Below, piece after piece: positions 1 to 10,024 of a DNA stretch of 51,426 bases (position 1 is its first letter; each line of letters opens with the position of its first letter). The stretch spans positions 1 through 51,426 of the forward strand of contig JANQFL010000045.1 in NCBI GenBank assembly GCA_028277845.1, written 5' to 3'. The notes beneath the pieces are model-generated. The model had not been told where the DNA came from. It worked only from the letters and a program-made list of their open reading frames with translations, and ran no database searches. The position numbers and the translations under genes are program-made. The DNA is from Sneathiellales bacterium (GTDB taxonomy: Bacteria > Pseudomonadota > Alphaproteobacteria > JANQFL01).

Positions 1-159
1 CGGCAGATCGAGGCCGGCCTGGTCTGGGTCAACAGCTGGTTCCTGCGCGACCTGCGCACCGCCTTCGGCGGCGCCAACCAGTCGGGCATCGGCCGCGAAG
101 GTGGTGTACATTCGCTGGAGTTCTATACCGAGCTCAAGAACATCTGCGTCAAACTGTGA
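1..159 (+). CDS. dmpC: 2-hydroxymuconic semialdehyde dehydrogenase, C-terminal end (partial)
   Basis: The frame is open from the first base and ends with TGA at 157-159, giving the last 52 residues of an NAD-dependent aldehyde dehydrogenase. The tail contains GLVWVNSWF, the glycine-rich [14 protein letters not shown] segment and ends [13 protein letters not shown], which is how the DmpC/XylG type of 2-hydroxymuconic semialdehyde dehydrogenase ends. That enzyme oxidises 2-hydroxymuconate semialdehyde to 4-oxalocrotonate (enol form) in the meta-cleavage pathway of catechols. The catalytic Cys and Glu lie outside the window. The next gene starts 13 bases downstream and belongs to the same pathway, so they are probably co-transcribed. 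Family assignment is firm; the precise substrate rests on context. Confidence 0.88.
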   Translation, partial: RQIEAGLVWVNSWFLRDLRTAFGGANQSGIGREGGVHSLEFYTELKNICVKL

Positions 160-172
160 TCGAACCGAAACC

Positions 173-958
173 ATGACAGAGAACATCCAGAAAGCCGCCG
201 ACCTGTTGTTCGAGGCCCACGCCAGCGGTGTGCCGTGCGACCCGGTCCGCGAACTGCTGCCCGAGGGTGACGTGGACGCCGCCTACGCGGTGCAGGACAT
301 CAACACACGGCGCTGGCTCGACGCCGGCCGCCGCCTGGTCGGGCGCAAGATCGGCCTGACGTCCAAATCCGTGCAGGCCCAGCTGGGCGTCGACCAGCCC
401 GACTACGGCATGCTGTACGCCGACATGGACGTGGCCGAAGGCGAGGAGATCGACGTCTCCCGCGTGATGCAGCCCAAGGTGGAGGCGGAGATCGCCTTCA
501 TCATCGGCGACGACCTGAATTCCGAGCAGTTGACCAGCGCCGACGTGATGGGCGCCATCGACTACGCCGTGGCGGCCATCGAAGTGGTCGGCAGCCGGGT
601 GGCCAACTGGGACATCCGCATCCTCGACACCGTCGCCGACAACGCGTCGTCGGGCCTGTACGTCCTGGGCCACGAGCCCAAGCGCATGGGCGAATTCGAT
701 CCCCGCCTGTGCGGCATGGTGATGGAAAAGTCCGGCGAACCGGTCTCGGTCGGCGCCGGGGCGGCGTGCCTGGGCAGCCCGGTGAGCGCCACCCTGTGGC
801 TGGCCAAGGTCATGGCCAAGGCCGGCCGGCCGCTCGGCAAGGGCGACGTTGTGCTGTCGGGCGCGCTGGGCCCCATGGCCCCGGTGGCGCCGGGCGACGT
901 GGTCGAGGCGCGCATCCACGGCCTGGGCTCGGTGCGGGCGGCGTTCGCCGCCGAATAA
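173..958 (+). CDS. dmpE: 2-oxopent-4-enoate (2-hydroxypenta-2,4-dienoate) hydratase
   Basis: A 261-residue member of the fumarylacetoacetate hydrolase-like hydratase/decarboxylase family. It adds water to 2-hydroxypenta-2,4-dienoate to give 4-hydroxy-2-oxovalerate, the substrate of the downstream aldolase, using a divalent metal. Typical segments are [17 protein letters not shown] near residue 60, [10 protein letters not shown] near 104 and [11 protein letters not shown] near 155, with the hydratase-type motif [12 protein letters not shown]. The ATG at 173 is preferred over a GTG at 101, because the longer frame would overlap the dehydrogenase end and its extra residues do not look like the family. 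A paralogue at 2996-3763 has the decarboxylase-type motif, so this copy is called the hydratase. The hydratase/decarboxylase split between the two is inference from motif and order. Confidence 0.85.
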   Translation: MTENIQKAADLLFEAHASGVPCDPVRELLPEGDVDAAYAVQDINTRRWLDAGRRLVGRKIGLTSKSVQAQLGVDQPDYGMLYADMDVAEGEEIDVSRVMQPKVEAEIAFIIGDDLNSEQLTSADVMGAIDYAVAAIEVVGSRVANWDIRILDTVADNASSGLYVLGHEPKRMGEFDPRLCGMVMEKSGEPVSVGAGAACLGSPVSATLWLAKVMAKAGRPLGKGDVVLSGALGPMAPVAPGDVVEARIHGLGSVRAAFAAE

Positions 959-1024
959 GGCAAAATCGCAGGAACAGATGACGGCACGGCCGGCGCACCG
1001 GCGTGTCACAGATGGAGAACCAAC

Positions 1025-1963
1025 ATGAAGCCCAAGGCGGCGATTATCGGGTCCGGCAATATCGGTACCGATTTGATGATCAAGATCATGCGCACGTCCG
1101 ACGTGATCGAGATGGCGGCGATGGTCGGCATCGATCCGTCCTCGGACGGCCTGGCCCGCGCCGAACGGCTGGGCGTGGCGACGACCCACGAAGGCATCGA
1201 CGGGCTGACCCAGCTCGACTGCTATGACGACATCAGGGTGGTGTTCGACGCCACCTCGGCCAAGGCGCACGAACGGCACGACAAGGTGCTGCGCGCCGAC
1301 GGCAAGCAGGTCATCGACCTGACGCCGGCCGCCATCGGCCCCTATGTGGTGCCGCCGGTCAACATGGACGCCCATCTCGATCAGGCCAACATGAACATGG
1401 TGACCTGCGGCGGGCAGGCGACCATCCCCATGGTCTATGCGGTCAAGCGCGCCACCGACCGGCTGCTGTACGGCGAGATCGTGGCGTCGATTTCATCGAA
1501 ATCCGCCGGTCCCGGCACCCGCGCCAATATCGACGAGTTCACCGAGACCACCCGCGCCGCCATCGAATCCGTCGGCGGCGCCGAGCGGGGCAAGGCGATC
1601 ATCGTCCTCAACCCGGCCGAGCCGCCGATGATCATGCGCGACACCGTGTTCACCCTGAGCCAGGGCGGCGACCAGGACGCCATCCGTCAATCCGTCGCCG
1701 AGATGGTCGAAACGGTGCAGGGCTACGTGCCCGGCTACCGGCTCAAGCAGGACGTGCAGTTCGAGGTGATCGGCGACAACAACCCGGTCAACCTGCCCGA
1801 CATCGGCCCGGCGTCGGGCCTCAAGACGACGGTGTTCCTGGAGGTCGAAGGCGCGGCCCATTACCTGCCGGCCTACGCGGGCAATCTGGACATTATGACG
1901 TCGGCGGCGCTGAAGACGGCGGAACGCTGGGCGGAAACCACACTGCAGACGAGGGCGGCCTGA
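1025..1963 (+). CDS. dmpF: acetaldehyde dehydrogenase (acylating)
   Basis: 312 residues, the normal length for DmpF/MhpF. It converts acetaldehyde, NAD+ and CoA to acetyl-CoA, receiving acetaldehyde by channelling from the aldolase encoded next. The N-terminal Rossmann motif GSGNIGTD is at residues 9-16, and the catalytic cysteine sits in [11 protein letters not shown] (Cys128). The C-terminal half holds the dimerisation and aldolase-contact domain. A GGAG ribosome site lies about 9 bases before the ATG. It follows the hydratase after 66 bases and its stop is 1 base from the aldolase start, so the two partner proteins are translationally linked. The call is very secure. Confidence 0.95.
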   Translation: MKPKAAIIGSGNIGTDLMIKIMRTSDVIEMAAMVGIDPSSDGLARAERLGVATTHEGIDGLTQLDCYDDIRVVFDATSAKAHERHDKVLRADGKQVIDLTPAAIGPYVVPPVNMDAHLDQANMNMVTCGGQATIPMVYAVKRATDRLLYGEIVASISSKSAGPGTRANIDEFTETTRAAIESVGGAERGKAIIVLNPAEPPMIMRDTVFTLSQGGDQDAIRQSVAEMVETVQGYVPGYRLKQDVQFEVIGDNNPVNLPDIGPASGLKTTVFLEVEGAAHYLPAYAGNLDIMTSAALKTAERWAETTLQTRAA

Positions 1964-1964
1964 C

Positions 1965-2999
1965 ATGACCAACCCCCATCCCAAGGAAGTCTACGTCCAG
2001 GACGTGACATTACGCGACGGCATGCACGCCGTGCGCCATCAGTTCGGCATCGACACGGTGCAGACCGTCGCCAAGGCGCTGGACGAAGCCAAGGTCGACG
2101 CCATCGAGATCAGCCACGGCGACGGCCTGACCGGCACCTCGTTCAACTACGGCTTCGGCGCCCACTCCGACGCCGAATGGATCGCCGCGGTCAACGAGGT
2201 CACCAGCCACGCCCGGGTCGCCATCCTGCTGCTGCCCGGCATCGGCACCATCCACGACCTCAAGGAGGCCTTCGATGCCGGCGCCCGCTCGGTGCGCATC
2301 GCGACCCACTGCACCGAGGCCGATGTCTCCAAACAGCACATCGAGAACGCCCGCGCGCTCGGCATGGATACCGTCGGCTTCCTGATGATGGCGCACATGG
2401 CGCCGACCGAGACGCTGGTCGAACAGGCGCTGCTGATGGAAAGCTACGGCGCCGAATGCGTCTATGTCACCGATTCGGCCGGCGCGCTGCTGCCCCACGA
2501 GGTGACCGAGCGGGTCGTCGCCTTCCGCCGGGCGCTCAAGCCGGAGACCGAGATCGGCATCCACTGCCATCACAATCTCAGCCTGGGCGTCGCCAATTCC
2601 ATCGCCGCCATCGAACACGGCGCGACCCGCGTCGATGCCTCCCTGGCCGGCAACGGCGCCGGGGCCGGCAACGCGCCGCTCGAGGTGCTGGTGGCGGTGA
2701 TGAACCGTATGGGCATTCAGAACGAATGCGACCTGTTCAAACTGATGGATGCGGCCGACGACCTGGTGCGGCCCTTGCAGGACCGGCCGGTGCAGGTCGA
2801 CCGGGAATCCCTGTCGCTCGGTTACGCCGGGGTCTATTCCAGCTTCCTGCGCCACGCCGAAAACGCCTCCAAGCAGTACGGCATCGACACCCGCGACATC
2901 CTGGTCGAACTGGGCAGCCGCAAGATGGTCGGCGGCCAGGAGGACATGATCGTTGACGTCGCCCTCGACCTGCTCAAGCAAAAGGAGAACGCGGCATGA
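1965..2999 (+). CDS. dmpG: 4-hydroxy-2-oxovalerate aldolase
   Basis: 344 residues, an HMGL-like TIM-barrel class II pyruvate aldolase. It splits 4-hydroxy-2-oxovalerate into pyruvate and acetaldehyde and passes the aldehyde to the adjacent acylating dehydrogenase. The metal-binding and active-site signature [13 protein letters not shown] is at residues 12-24 and the metal-ligand motif [11 protein letters not shown] is near residue 197. The C-terminal helical domain that contacts DmpF is present in full ([13 protein letters not shown] and onward). The start follows the dmpF stop by one base and the end overlaps the next ATG by 4 bases (ATGA), marking a tightly coupled operon. Confidence 0.95.
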   Translation: MTNPHPKEVYVQDVTLRDGMHAVRHQFGIDTVQTVAKALDEAKVDAIEISHGDGLTGTSFNYGFGAHSDAEWIAAVNEVTSHARVAILLLPGIGTIHDLKEAFDAGARSVRIATHCTEADVSKQHIENARALGMDTVGFLMMAHMAPTETLVEQALLMESYGAECVYVTDSAGALLPHEVTERVVAFRRALKPETEIGIHCHHNLSLGVANSIAAIEHGATRVDASLAGNGAGAGNAPLEVLVAVMNRMGIQNECDLFKLMDAADDLVRPLQDRPVQVDRESLSLGYAGVYSSFLRHAENASKQYGIDTRDILVELGSRKMVGGQEDMIVDVALDLLKQKENAA

Positions 3000-3763
3000 A
3001 GAACCTTGCCGAAGCCGCGGTGACCGTCGACGAGGCCGCCCGTACCGCCACCGCCATTCCCCAGTTCGAGGGCGAGAACAGCTTCTCCGTCGACGAGGCC
3101 TACGCCGTGCAGGCCATGTCCATCGCCCGCCGCCTGGACCGCGGCGAGAAGCGGGTCGGCGTCAAGATGGGGTTGACCAGCAGGGCCAAGATGATCCAGG
3201 TCGGGGTCGACGAGGTGATCTGGGGCCGCCTGACCGACGACATGCGGGTCGAGGAGGGCGGCAGCATCTCCATGGCCGATTACGTGCATCCCCGGGTCGA
3301 GCCCGAAGTGGCCTTCCTGATGGGCGCGCCCTTGTCGGGCGACGTCTCGAACCTGGAGGCCATGGCCGCCGTCGAGGCGGTGGCGCCGGCGCTCGAGATC
3401 ATCGACAGCCGCTACAAGGACTTCAAGTTCGCTCTCGGCGATGTGGTGGCCGACAATTCGTCGTCGTCGGGTTTCGTGGTCGGCGACTGGCGGGCGCCGG
3501 ATATCGATTTCTCCAATCTGGGCATCGTGCTCTCGGCCGACGGCCGGCCGGTGCAGATCGGCTCCAGCGCCGCCATTCTCGGCAACCCGGTCCGTTCCCT
3601 GGTGGCCGCGGCGCGCATGGTGGCGCGCTGGGGCGAAACCCTGGAGCCGGGCTGGATCGTCCTGGCCGGCGGCGCCACGGCGGCCCATCCGCTGGCGGCG
3701 GGCATGACCGTGCGCTCGGAAACCCAGGACCTGGGCACGGTCGGGTTCAGCGTCGCCGACTGA
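2996..3763 (+). CDS. dmpH: 4-oxalocrotonate decarboxylase
   Basis: 255 residues, paralogous to the hydratase at 173-958. The decarboxylase (DmpH/XylI) type is indicated by [19 protein letters not shown] and by IWGRLTDDM in place of the hydratase's DYGMLYADM. It decarboxylates 4-oxalocrotonate to 2-hydroxypenta-2,4-dienoate and in known pathways forms a complex with the hydratase, so that the unstable dienol is not released. Metal-site and substrate segments [10 protein letters not shown] and [11 protein letters not shown] are present. The ATG overlaps the aldolase stop. No 4-oxalocrotonate tautomerase (about 62 residues) was found in the sequenced part of the operon; it may lie to the left. 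Confidence 0.87.
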   Translation: MKNLAEAAVTVDEAARTATAIPQFEGENSFSVDEAYAVQAMSIARRLDRGEKRVGVKMGLTSRAKMIQVGVDEVIWGRLTDDMRVEEGGSISMADYVHPRVEPEVAFLMGAPLSGDVSNLEAMAAVEAVAPALEIIDSRYKDFKFALGDVVADNSSSSGFVVGDWRAPDIDFSNLGIVLSADGRPVQIGSSAAILGNPVRSLVAAARMVARWGETLEPGWIVLAGGATAAHPLAAGMTVRSETQDLGTVGFSVAD

Positions 3764-3799
3764 CGCGGCCCGGCACGACGGACGGAAAGGCAGGCTCCC

Positions 3800-4393
3800 A
3801 TGACCGCGGCGGTCGACATCCAATTCTATTACAACTTCCGCAGCCCGTACTGCTACCTGGTGTCCAAGTCGGTGTGGGACATCTTCGACGACTACCGCGC
3901 CAACCTGGTGTGGCGGCCGCTGGGCGGCTGGTCGGGCCGCTCCGATCCGGACCGGGCCAAGGTGAAAATCCCGCTGGTGCGCCAGGACGTCAAACGCTGG
4001 TGTCGCAAGCTGGGCATTCCGTTCGTGCCGCCGCCGATCACCACCGAATCCACCCTGGCCGGCGCCGGTTCGCTGCTGGCGGAACGGGAAGGGCTGCTGC
4101 GGCCCTATATCGTCGAGGTCATGCGCGCCGAATGGGCCGAGGGGCGGGACATCGGTCAAGTTGACGTGCTGCGCGACGTGGCCGCAACGGTCGGCCTGGA
4201 CTCGGACGCCCTGATCGCCGCGACGGAAGACCCGGAAAACCTGGCCACCCTGGACCGTTACGCCGCGGAAGCCCAGGAGAAGGGCGTTTTCGGCGTGCCG
4301 TCCTTCGTCATCGGCGACGAGGTGTTCTGGGGCAACGACCGGCTCGACTTCATCCGCGACCATCTGCGCGAGCTGGGTCTGAGAAACGTGTGA
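3800..4393 (+). CDS. DsbA-fold isomerase, 2-hydroxychromene-2-carboxylate isomerase family
   Basis: 197 residues of the kappa-class GST-like/DsbA family. Members include NahD, the glutathione-dependent isomerase of naphthalene degradation. The N-terminal strand and catalytic loop QFYYNFRSPYCYLV places the glutathione-activating Ser at residue 15. The all-alpha insert covers roughly residues 60-150, and the conserved GVFGVPSFVIGDEVFWG with the cis-proline closes the thioredoxin fold. It starts 37 bases after dmpH, so it is probably the next operon gene and suggests that the pathway takes a ring-cleavage product from a polycyclic or substituted aromatic. The substrate cannot be read from sequence; many members are annotated only as 2-hydroxychromene-2-carboxylate isomerase-like. 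Confidence 0.85.
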   Translation: MTAAVDIQFYYNFRSPYCYLVSKSVWDIFDDYRANLVWRPLGGWSGRSDPDRAKVKIPLVRQDVKRWCRKLGIPFVPPPITTESTLAGAGSLLAEREGLLRPYIVEVMRAEWAEGRDIGQVDVLRDVAATVGLDSDALIAATEDPENLATLDRYAAEAQEKGVFGVPSFVIGDEVFWGNDRLDFIRDHLRELGLRNV

Positions 4394-4536
4394 TGTCTGC
4401 CGCGCGGCCGTGCTTCGCCCTGGCCGAACGCTACGGCGTCGGCGTCGACGGCCGTCATCCCGGCCTGCTGAACTGGTATACGGTGCCGCGTACCCGCCCG
4501 GGCTGCGCCACCACGCCGCCGGCCGGCTGGGGGTAG
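4393..4536 (+). CDS. short reading frame of unknown origin, possible gene remnant
   Basis: A 47-residue frame whose ATG overlaps the TGA of the isomerase gene (TGATG) and which ends TAG at 4534-4536. It begins MSAARPCFALAERYGV and then runs into a Pro/Thr/Arg-rich tail. I do not recognise a domain. The first 30 residues look protein-like, while the last 15 look like out-of-frame GC-rich sequence, so it could be the stump of a longer protein. It sits next to another mosaic fragment (4542-4838), which supports decay. Translation is possible by coupling to the upstream gene, but no function can be claimed. Confidence 0.3.
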   Translation: MSAARPCFALAERYGVGVDGRHPGLLNWYTVPRTRPGCATTPPAGWG

Positions 4537-4541
4537 AACCG

Positions 4542-4838
4542 ATGAGCCAAACCGACAGCGGCGACCCGGTCACGGTCAGCATCTCGCGCAAGGTGCTGCC
4601 GGGCCGCGAGGCCGATTACGAGGCCTGGATCGGCGACGTCTCCGCCGCCGCGGCGCTGGAAGCCGTGTTCATGGGCCCGGAACTGGAGTTCACCGCCGAC
4701 GCCGTCGTCGCGGTCACCGGCGCCGAACTGCCGCCCCATACGCCGTCCCGGTTCGTCGAGGTGGGCATGGATGCGGCCCTGCAAGCCCGGCATGATCGGC
4801 AGGATCTCCTCAACCAAATCAGGTCCTCCCTCGCGTAA
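4542..4838 (+). pseudogene. chimeric fragment: monooxygenase N-terminus joined to a carboxyltransferase-like piece
   Basis: A 98-residue frame from the ATG at 4542. Residues 9-30 (VTVSISRKVLPGREADYEAW) look like the first strand and helix of antibiotic-biosynthesis-monooxygenase (ABM) domains. From about residue 35, ALEAVFMGPELEFTADAVVAVTGAEL matches the pattern of biotin-dependent carboxyltransferase/KipA proteins (GP.L.F.AD.VVA.TGA). The tail ALQARHDRQDLLNQI fits neither. Real ABM domains need about 90 residues and KipA about 300, so neither can be complete. The simplest reading is a deletion scar joining three genes. It remains an open frame and could be expressed, but no activity is expected. 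Confidence 0.45.
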
Positions 4839-5027
4839 ATCCGATTGCCGCAGTTATGAACGCAACGCTCGCCTCCGCCCTCCGGTCGCCGTCCCGCAAC
4901 CGGCTGCTGTACAACGCCGTTCTGCCGCTGGCCTGGCGGGCGTGAACGAGCAGAGAACATCTTCCCCACACTTTCCCCACACTTTTGTCGCGTGTTCTCG
5001 CAAAGTTCCGCAAAAACTCGCAAAATC

Positions 5028-5045
5028 CCAAATTGACCAATTTGG
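5028..5045 (-). terminator. weak hairpin downstream of tRNA-Thr
   Basis: CCAAATT and AATTTGG (7-base arms) flank a 4-base loop, about 27 bases beyond the CCA end of the minus-strand tRNA. A short T run also follows the tRNA directly. There is no clear U tract after the hairpin, so termination here is only suggested. Confidence 0.25.
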
Positions 5046-5071
5046 TTAAGTATTGATTTTATTAGGAAAAA

Positions 5072-5146
5072 TGGTGCCGCCGGTGTGAATTGAACACACG
5101 ACCCCACCCTTACCAAGGGTGTGCTCTACCCCTGAGCTACGGCGGC
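5072..5146 (-). tRNA. tRNA-Thr (anticodon GGT)
   Basis: Read on the minus strand, the 7-base acceptor stem GCCGCCG pairs with CGGCGGC, followed by discriminator A and an encoded CCA. The D arm is GCTC...GAGC, the anticodon stem CACCC/GGGTG holds loop TTGGTAA (anticodon GGT, reading ACC and ACT Thr codons), and the T arm contains GTTCAATTC. All four stems pair. The tRNA stands alone between the catabolic operon and the murA chain. No duplicated 3' end of it was noticed, so there is no sign that it serves as an attachment site within this window. Confidence 0.96.
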
Positions 5147-5331
5147 TGAGACCATTTTCGGACCCGTATGCCGGGCAAACATGAACAAACGGCAAACGGG
5201 CAGCGCGGGGGCTGTAAGGTGGCGGAAACTGCCACAGGCGGGCGCGGGGCGCAAGGGGCTATGCGCTTGGGCGCACGGGCGGCGGATCGGGGCTTGACCG
5301 CCGTCCGGGGCCGGGCCACCATCGCCGCCCC

Positions 5332-5541
5332 GTGATTCCAATAAAACGGCTGTTTTCCTTGACCTCTTCAGACTCCGCCGACGGCAACGCGGCCGGGCCG
5401 CGCAAGTCCCGCAAGGACGCCGAACGGGCCGACAGGAAGGCCCGCCTGAACGCCGCCCTGCGCGAAAACCTGCGCCGCCGCAAGGCGCAGGACCAGGCGC
5501 GCCGCGAACAGGCCGCGCCCGGCAAGCCGGAATCCGAGTGA
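5332..5541 (+). CDS. small basic conserved-type protein of unknown function
   Basis: Frame of up to 69 residues from a GTG at 5332; a TTG at 5359 is an alternative start. The C-terminal half is strongly charged and helical (KSRKDAERADRKARLNAALRENLRRRKAQ), resembling the small Arg/Lys-rich proteins often found ahead of murA in alphaproteobacteria. No enzymatic motif is visible; it may bind nucleic acid or a protein partner. No clear ribosome site helps to choose the start. A G+C-rich hairpin (GCCCC/GGGGC at 5586-5600) follows about 45 bases downstream and could end the transcript. Codon usage fits the neighbouring core genes, which is the main support for it being real. Confidence 0.55.
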   Translation: MIPIKRLFSLTSSDSADGNAAGPRKSRKDAERADRKARLNAALRENLRRRKAQDQARREQAAPGKPESE

Positions 5542-5636
5542 AACGGTCGGGAGATCGCGGCAAAAATAAGGCATAGACAGCGTTTGCCCCTCGCCGGGGC
5601 ATGGGATAAAAGGGGCTCGCCGTGGCGCGGCGGTAG

Positions 5637-5658
5637 GGCCGGACACGCGTGTCCGGCC
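5637..5658. repeat. perfect 22-base palindrome upstream of murA
   Basis: GGCCGGACACG is followed directly by its own reverse complement, giving a perfect two-fold palindrome with no spacer that ends 75 bases before the murA ATG. It could be a dimeric regulator site or form a cruciform or hairpin in the murA leader. It lacks a T run, so it is not a standard terminator. Confidence 0.5.
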
Positions 5659-5733
5659 GGAGTTTCGAGGGGCGCGCCCAGGAGCGGTCATCGGCGGGAC
5701 CGGGACGCTCCCGGCCTGTTCGCAGGAGTATTC

Positions 5734-7029
<1,296 letters not shown>

Positions 7030-7060
7030 CGAAGGGCGGTATGACGGACGCGGGGGCGGC

Positions 7061-7528
7061 ATGAACGAAGACCGGAACAAGCCCGAGGCGCGCAAGCTGC
7101 GCGCTGAGGATGAAGACGACCTGACCGTGCTGGCGGCCTATCTGCAGGACGCCACCGTGAAGGCCGACGACATGGCCTATCTGCCGCGCCAGCACCGGTT
7201 CGCCGCCGTCGCCAACCGCTACCGCTGGGAGCTGCAGGAGACCAAGTTCTTCAAGCCGTCAAGGCGCGAACGGGTGCGCTGCGGCTTTCATTTCGACGGC
7301 GTGCTGAGCGCCCAGTTCGCCGGTTTCCAGCCCGGCGACGACCAACGGGTTCTCGAATTGTTGACCATTTCGTGCAATGCAAAGGAAGACGGCGCCGCCG
7401 CCATCACCCTGGTTTTCGCCGGCGGTGCCGCGGTGCGGCTGGAGGTGGAGTGCATCGACGCCCATTTCGCCGACATCAGCGCGCCCTGGCCGGCCCGGCG
7501 CCGGCCCGATCACAAGTTCACCGAGTAA
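7061..7528 (+). CDS. DUF2948 family protein
   Basis: 155 residues. Family features are the N-terminal EDEDDLTVLAAYLQDATVKADDMAYLPRQHRFAAVANRYRW region, split here by the segment KLRA before it, and the later CGFHFDGV and LLTISC segments. DUF2948 proteins lie next to murA or hisD in many alphaproteobacteria and have no established biochemical role. There are no membrane segments or signal peptide, so it is predicted to be cytosolic. It starts 31 bases after murA and ends 24 bases before hisG, consistent with one transcript. A link with histidine or cell-wall synthesis is only inferred from position. Confidence 0.85.
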   Translation: MNEDRNKPEARKLRAEDEDDLTVLAAYLQDATVKADDMAYLPRQHRFAAVANRYRWELQETKFFKPSRRERVRCGFHFDGVLSAQFAGFQPGDDQRVLELLTISCNAKEDGAAAITLVFAGGAAVRLEVECIDAHFADISAPWPARRRPDHKFTE

Positions 7529-7552
7529 CCTACAAACGCGTAAACCGACACG

Positions 7553-8248
7553 ATGACCGACGTCATGAACGACACACCGACCGATGGGGGCAGCAACGAG
7601 CCCCTCGTCCTGGCCCTGCCCAAGGGACGCATCCTCAAGGAGGTCATGCCCCTGGTGCGCCGGGCCGGCATCGAACCCGAACCGGCGTTCGACGACCCCG
7701 GTACACGGCTGCTGCAGTTCAGGACCAATCATCCCCATATCAGCATCATCCGGGTGCGCTCGTTCGACGTGGCCACCTTCGTCGCCTTCGGCGCGGCGCA
7801 GATCGGCGTCGCCGGCAACGACGTGCTGATGGAATTCGACTATCCCGAGCTGTATGCCCCGGTGGATCTGGATATCGGCCATTGCCGCATCTCGGTGGCC
7901 GAACCGGCGGAAATGGAGGCCCACGACGATCCGTCGCGCTGGAGCCACGTGCGCGTCGCCACCAAATACCCGGCCATCACCCGGGCCCACTTCGCCCAGC
8001 GCGGCGTGCAGGCGGAATGCATCAAGCTGAACGGCGCCATGGAGCTGGCGCCGGGGCTCGGCCTGTGCCGCCGTATCGTCGACCTGGTCAGCACCGGCAG
8101 CACGCTCAAGGCCAACGGCCTGGTGGAGATCGAGGTGATCGCCGAAGTGACGTCGCGCCTGGTGGTCAACCGGGCCGCCATGAAAACCCGGCCCAGGGAA
8201 ATCGGCGGCTGGATCGACCGCTTCCGGGAGGTCTGCGATGCCGCTTAG
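7553..8248 (+). CDS. hisG: ATP phosphoribosyltransferase, short form
   Basis: 231 residues, the short HisG that lacks the C-terminal ACT-like regulatory domain and normally needs HisZ for activity and feedback control. It condenses ATP with PRPP in the first step of histidine synthesis. Conserved segments are [15 protein letters not shown] near residue 20, [15 protein letters not shown] near 82 and the PRPP loop region [13 protein letters not shown] near 181. A second in-frame ATG at 7565 is possible. The end overlaps hisD by 11 bases. No hisZ is present in the window, so it must be encoded elsewhere if the enzyme is regulated in the usual way. Confidence 0.95.
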   Translation: MTDVMNDTPTDGGSNEPLVLALPKGRILKEVMPLVRRAGIEPEPAFDDPGTRLLQFRTNHPHISIIRVRSFDVATFVAFGAAQIGVAGNDVLMEFDYPELYAPVDLDIGHCRISVAEPAEMEAHDDPSRWSHVRVATKYPAITRAHFAQRGVQAECIKLNGAMELAPGLGLCRRIVDLVSTGSTLKANGLVEIEVIAEVTSRLVVNRAAMKTRPREIGGWIDRFREVCDAA

Positions 8249-9530
8249 GCTGAACAGCACCGATGCCGGCTTCGCGCAGGCCTTCCAGGACCTGCTCGGC
8301 GCCAAGCGCGAGACGGACGTGGACGTCAACGACACGGTGGCCGCCATCATCGCCGACGTGCGCGGCCGCGGCGACGCCGCCGTCATCGACTACACCGCCC
8401 GCTTCGACCGCCAGCAGCTGACGGCGGACAGCCTGGCCTTCTCGGCCGACGAGATCGCGGCGGCGGTGGCGCAATGCGACGCGGCGACGCTGGACGCCCT
8501 GAAGACCGCGGCGGCGCGCATCGAGGATTACCACGCGCGCCAGAAGCCCGCGGACATGCGCTACACCGACGCTGCCGGCGTCGAGCTGGGGGCGCGCTGG
8601 ACCGCCCTGTCGGCGGTCGGCCTCTACGTGCCCGGCGGCACGGCGGCCTATCCGTCGTCGGTGTTGATGAACGCCCTGCCGGCCCGCATCGCCGGCGTCG
8701 GCCGCGTCGCCATGGTGGTGCCGGCGCCCGACGGGGCCATCAACCCGCTGGTGCTGGCGGCGGCCGAGATCTGCGGGGTTCGCGAGATCTACCGCATCGG
8801 CGGGGCCCAGGCCGTGGCCGCGCTGGCCTACGGCACCGCGACCATCGCGCCGGTGGACAAGATCGTCGGCCCGGGCAACGCCTATGTGGCGGCGGCCAAG
8901 CGCCAGGTGTTCGGCCAGGTGGGCATCGACATGATCGCCGGGCCGTCGGAAATCCTGGTGGTCGCCGACGGCAACAACGACCCGGCCTGGATCGCCGCCG
9001 ATCTTTTGTCGCAGGCCGAACACGACGAAGCGGCCCAGAGCATCCTCATCACCGACGACGCGGCTTTTGCCGATTCCGTCGTCGAAGCGGTCGAGACCCA
9101 TCTGGCGACGCTGGACCGGGCCGCCACGGCGCGGCAAAGCTGGCAGGACCACGGCGTCGTCATCGTCGTGCCGTCCCTCGACGACGCGCCGGCGCTGGTC
9201 GACCGCATCGCGCCCGAGCACCTGGAACTGGCGGTCGACGACCCGGATGCATTAGCCAATCGCATCACCCACGCCGGCGCCATCTTCCTCGGCCGCTATA
9301 CGCCCGAGGCGGTGGGCGATTACGTCGCCGGGCCCAACCACGTGCTGCCGACGGCGCGCAGCGCCCGCTTCTCGTCGGGCCTGGGCGTGCTCGATTTCGT
9401 CAAGCGCACCTCGCTGATCCGCTGCAGCGCCGACGGCCTGGCCGCCATCGGGCCGGCGGCGGTCGAACTGGCGCGGGCCGAGGGCCTGGGCGCCCACGCC
9501 CTGTCGGTCACCATCCGGCAGAACCGCTGA
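8238..9530 (+). CDS. hisD: histidinol dehydrogenase
   Basis: 430 residues. It oxidises L-histidinol to L-histidine in two NAD+-dependent steps at a zinc site. The zinc ligands Gln259 and His262 are in [11 protein letters not shown], and the catalytic pair Glu327-His328 is in IAPEHLEL, positions that agree closely with the E. coli numbering. The GPGNAYV and [10 protein letters not shown] motifs of the nucleotide and substrate pocket are intact. The ATG lies inside the end of hisG, so expression is probably translationally coupled. A GGGAGG site about 5 bases upstream supports this start. Confidence 0.96.
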   Translation: MPLRLNSTDAGFAQAFQDLLGAKRETDVDVNDTVAAIIADVRGRGDAAVIDYTARFDRQQLTADSLAFSADEIAAAVAQCDAATLDALKTAAARIEDYHARQKPADMRYTDAAGVELGARWTALSAVGLYVPGGTAAYPSSVLMNALPARIAGVGRVAMVVPAPDGAINPLVLAAAEICGVREIYRIGGAQAVAALAYGTATIAPVDKIVGPGNAYVAAAKRQVFGQVGIDMIAGPSEILVVADGNNDPAWIAADLLSQAEHDEAAQSILITDDAAFADSVVEAVETHLATLDRAATARQSWQDHGVVIVVPSLDDAPALVDRIAPEHLELAVDDPDALANRITHAGAIFLGRYTPEAVGDYVAGPNHVLPTARSARFSSGLGVLDFVKRTSLIRCSADGLAAIGPAAVELARAEGLGAHALSVTIRQNR

Positions 9531-9542
9531 TCGGACCGGGCC

Positions 9543-10016
9543 ATGCCGGACGCCAACCGCATCGTCAACATCACGCTGGATGAGCGCACGGTGGTGCGCC
9601 GCAATCCGGACGTGGAGCACGAGCGCAAGGTCGCCATCTTCGACCTGCTGGAGCAGAACGAGTTCGCCCTGGCCGAGGGGCAGGGCGGGCCCTATTCCCT
9701 GCGCCTGGGGGTGGAGGAAAACCGCCTGATCCTCGACGTGCAGCAGGAAGACGAGACGCCGATCGAGAAGGTGACCCTGCCGCTGTCGCCGTTCCGCCGC
9801 ATCATCAAGGAATACTTCCTGGTCTGCGAAAGCTATTTCGAGGCCATCAAGACCGCCAGCCCGTCGCGCATCGAGGCCATCGACATGGGCCGGCGCGGCC
9901 TGCACAACGAAGGCTCGCAGCTGCTGCAGGAACGGCTCGACGGCAAGGCGACCATGGACTTCGACACGGCGCGGCGCCTGTTCACCCTCATCTGCGTTCT
10001 TCATATAAGGGGCTGA
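9543..10016 (+). CDS. UPF0262 family protein
   Basis: 157 residues of the alphaproteobacterial UPF0262 family. Recognisable segments are RIVNITLDE at the N-terminus, EHERKVAIFDLLEQNEF near residue 25, LPLSPFRRIIKEYFLVCESY near residue 79 and RIEAIDMGRRGLHNEGS near residue 112. No catalytic motif or membrane segment is visible and the function is unknown. It starts 12 bases after hisD and ends 8 bases before the phosphatase-like gene, so all three are probably in one operon. The conserved hisD - UPF0262 - LMW phosphatase - infA neighbourhood supports the assignment. Confidence 0.88.
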   Translation: MPDANRIVNITLDERTVVRRNPDVEHERKVAIFDLLEQNEFALAEGQGGPYSLRLGVEENRLILDVQQEDETPIEKVTLPLSPFRRIIKEYFLVCESYFEAIKTASPSRIEAIDMGRRGLHNEGSQLLQERLDGKATMDFDTARRLFTLICVLHIRG

Positions 10017-10024
10017 GCGGGCGG

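Noticed and set aside
2834-4591. Minus-strand open frame of 585 codons across dmpH and the isomerase gene
   Set aside because: Spans several clearly coding plus-strand genes and lacks domain features.
4960-5030. Tandem CCCCACAC and CGCAAA repeats as possible DnaA boxes or CRISPR-like units
   Set aside because: They do not match TTATCCACA closely, are too few and irregular, and no spacer structure exists.
5072-5146. tRNA-Thr as a phage attachment site
   Set aside because: No integrase gene nearby and no second copy of its 3' end was noticed; neighbouring genes are host core genes.
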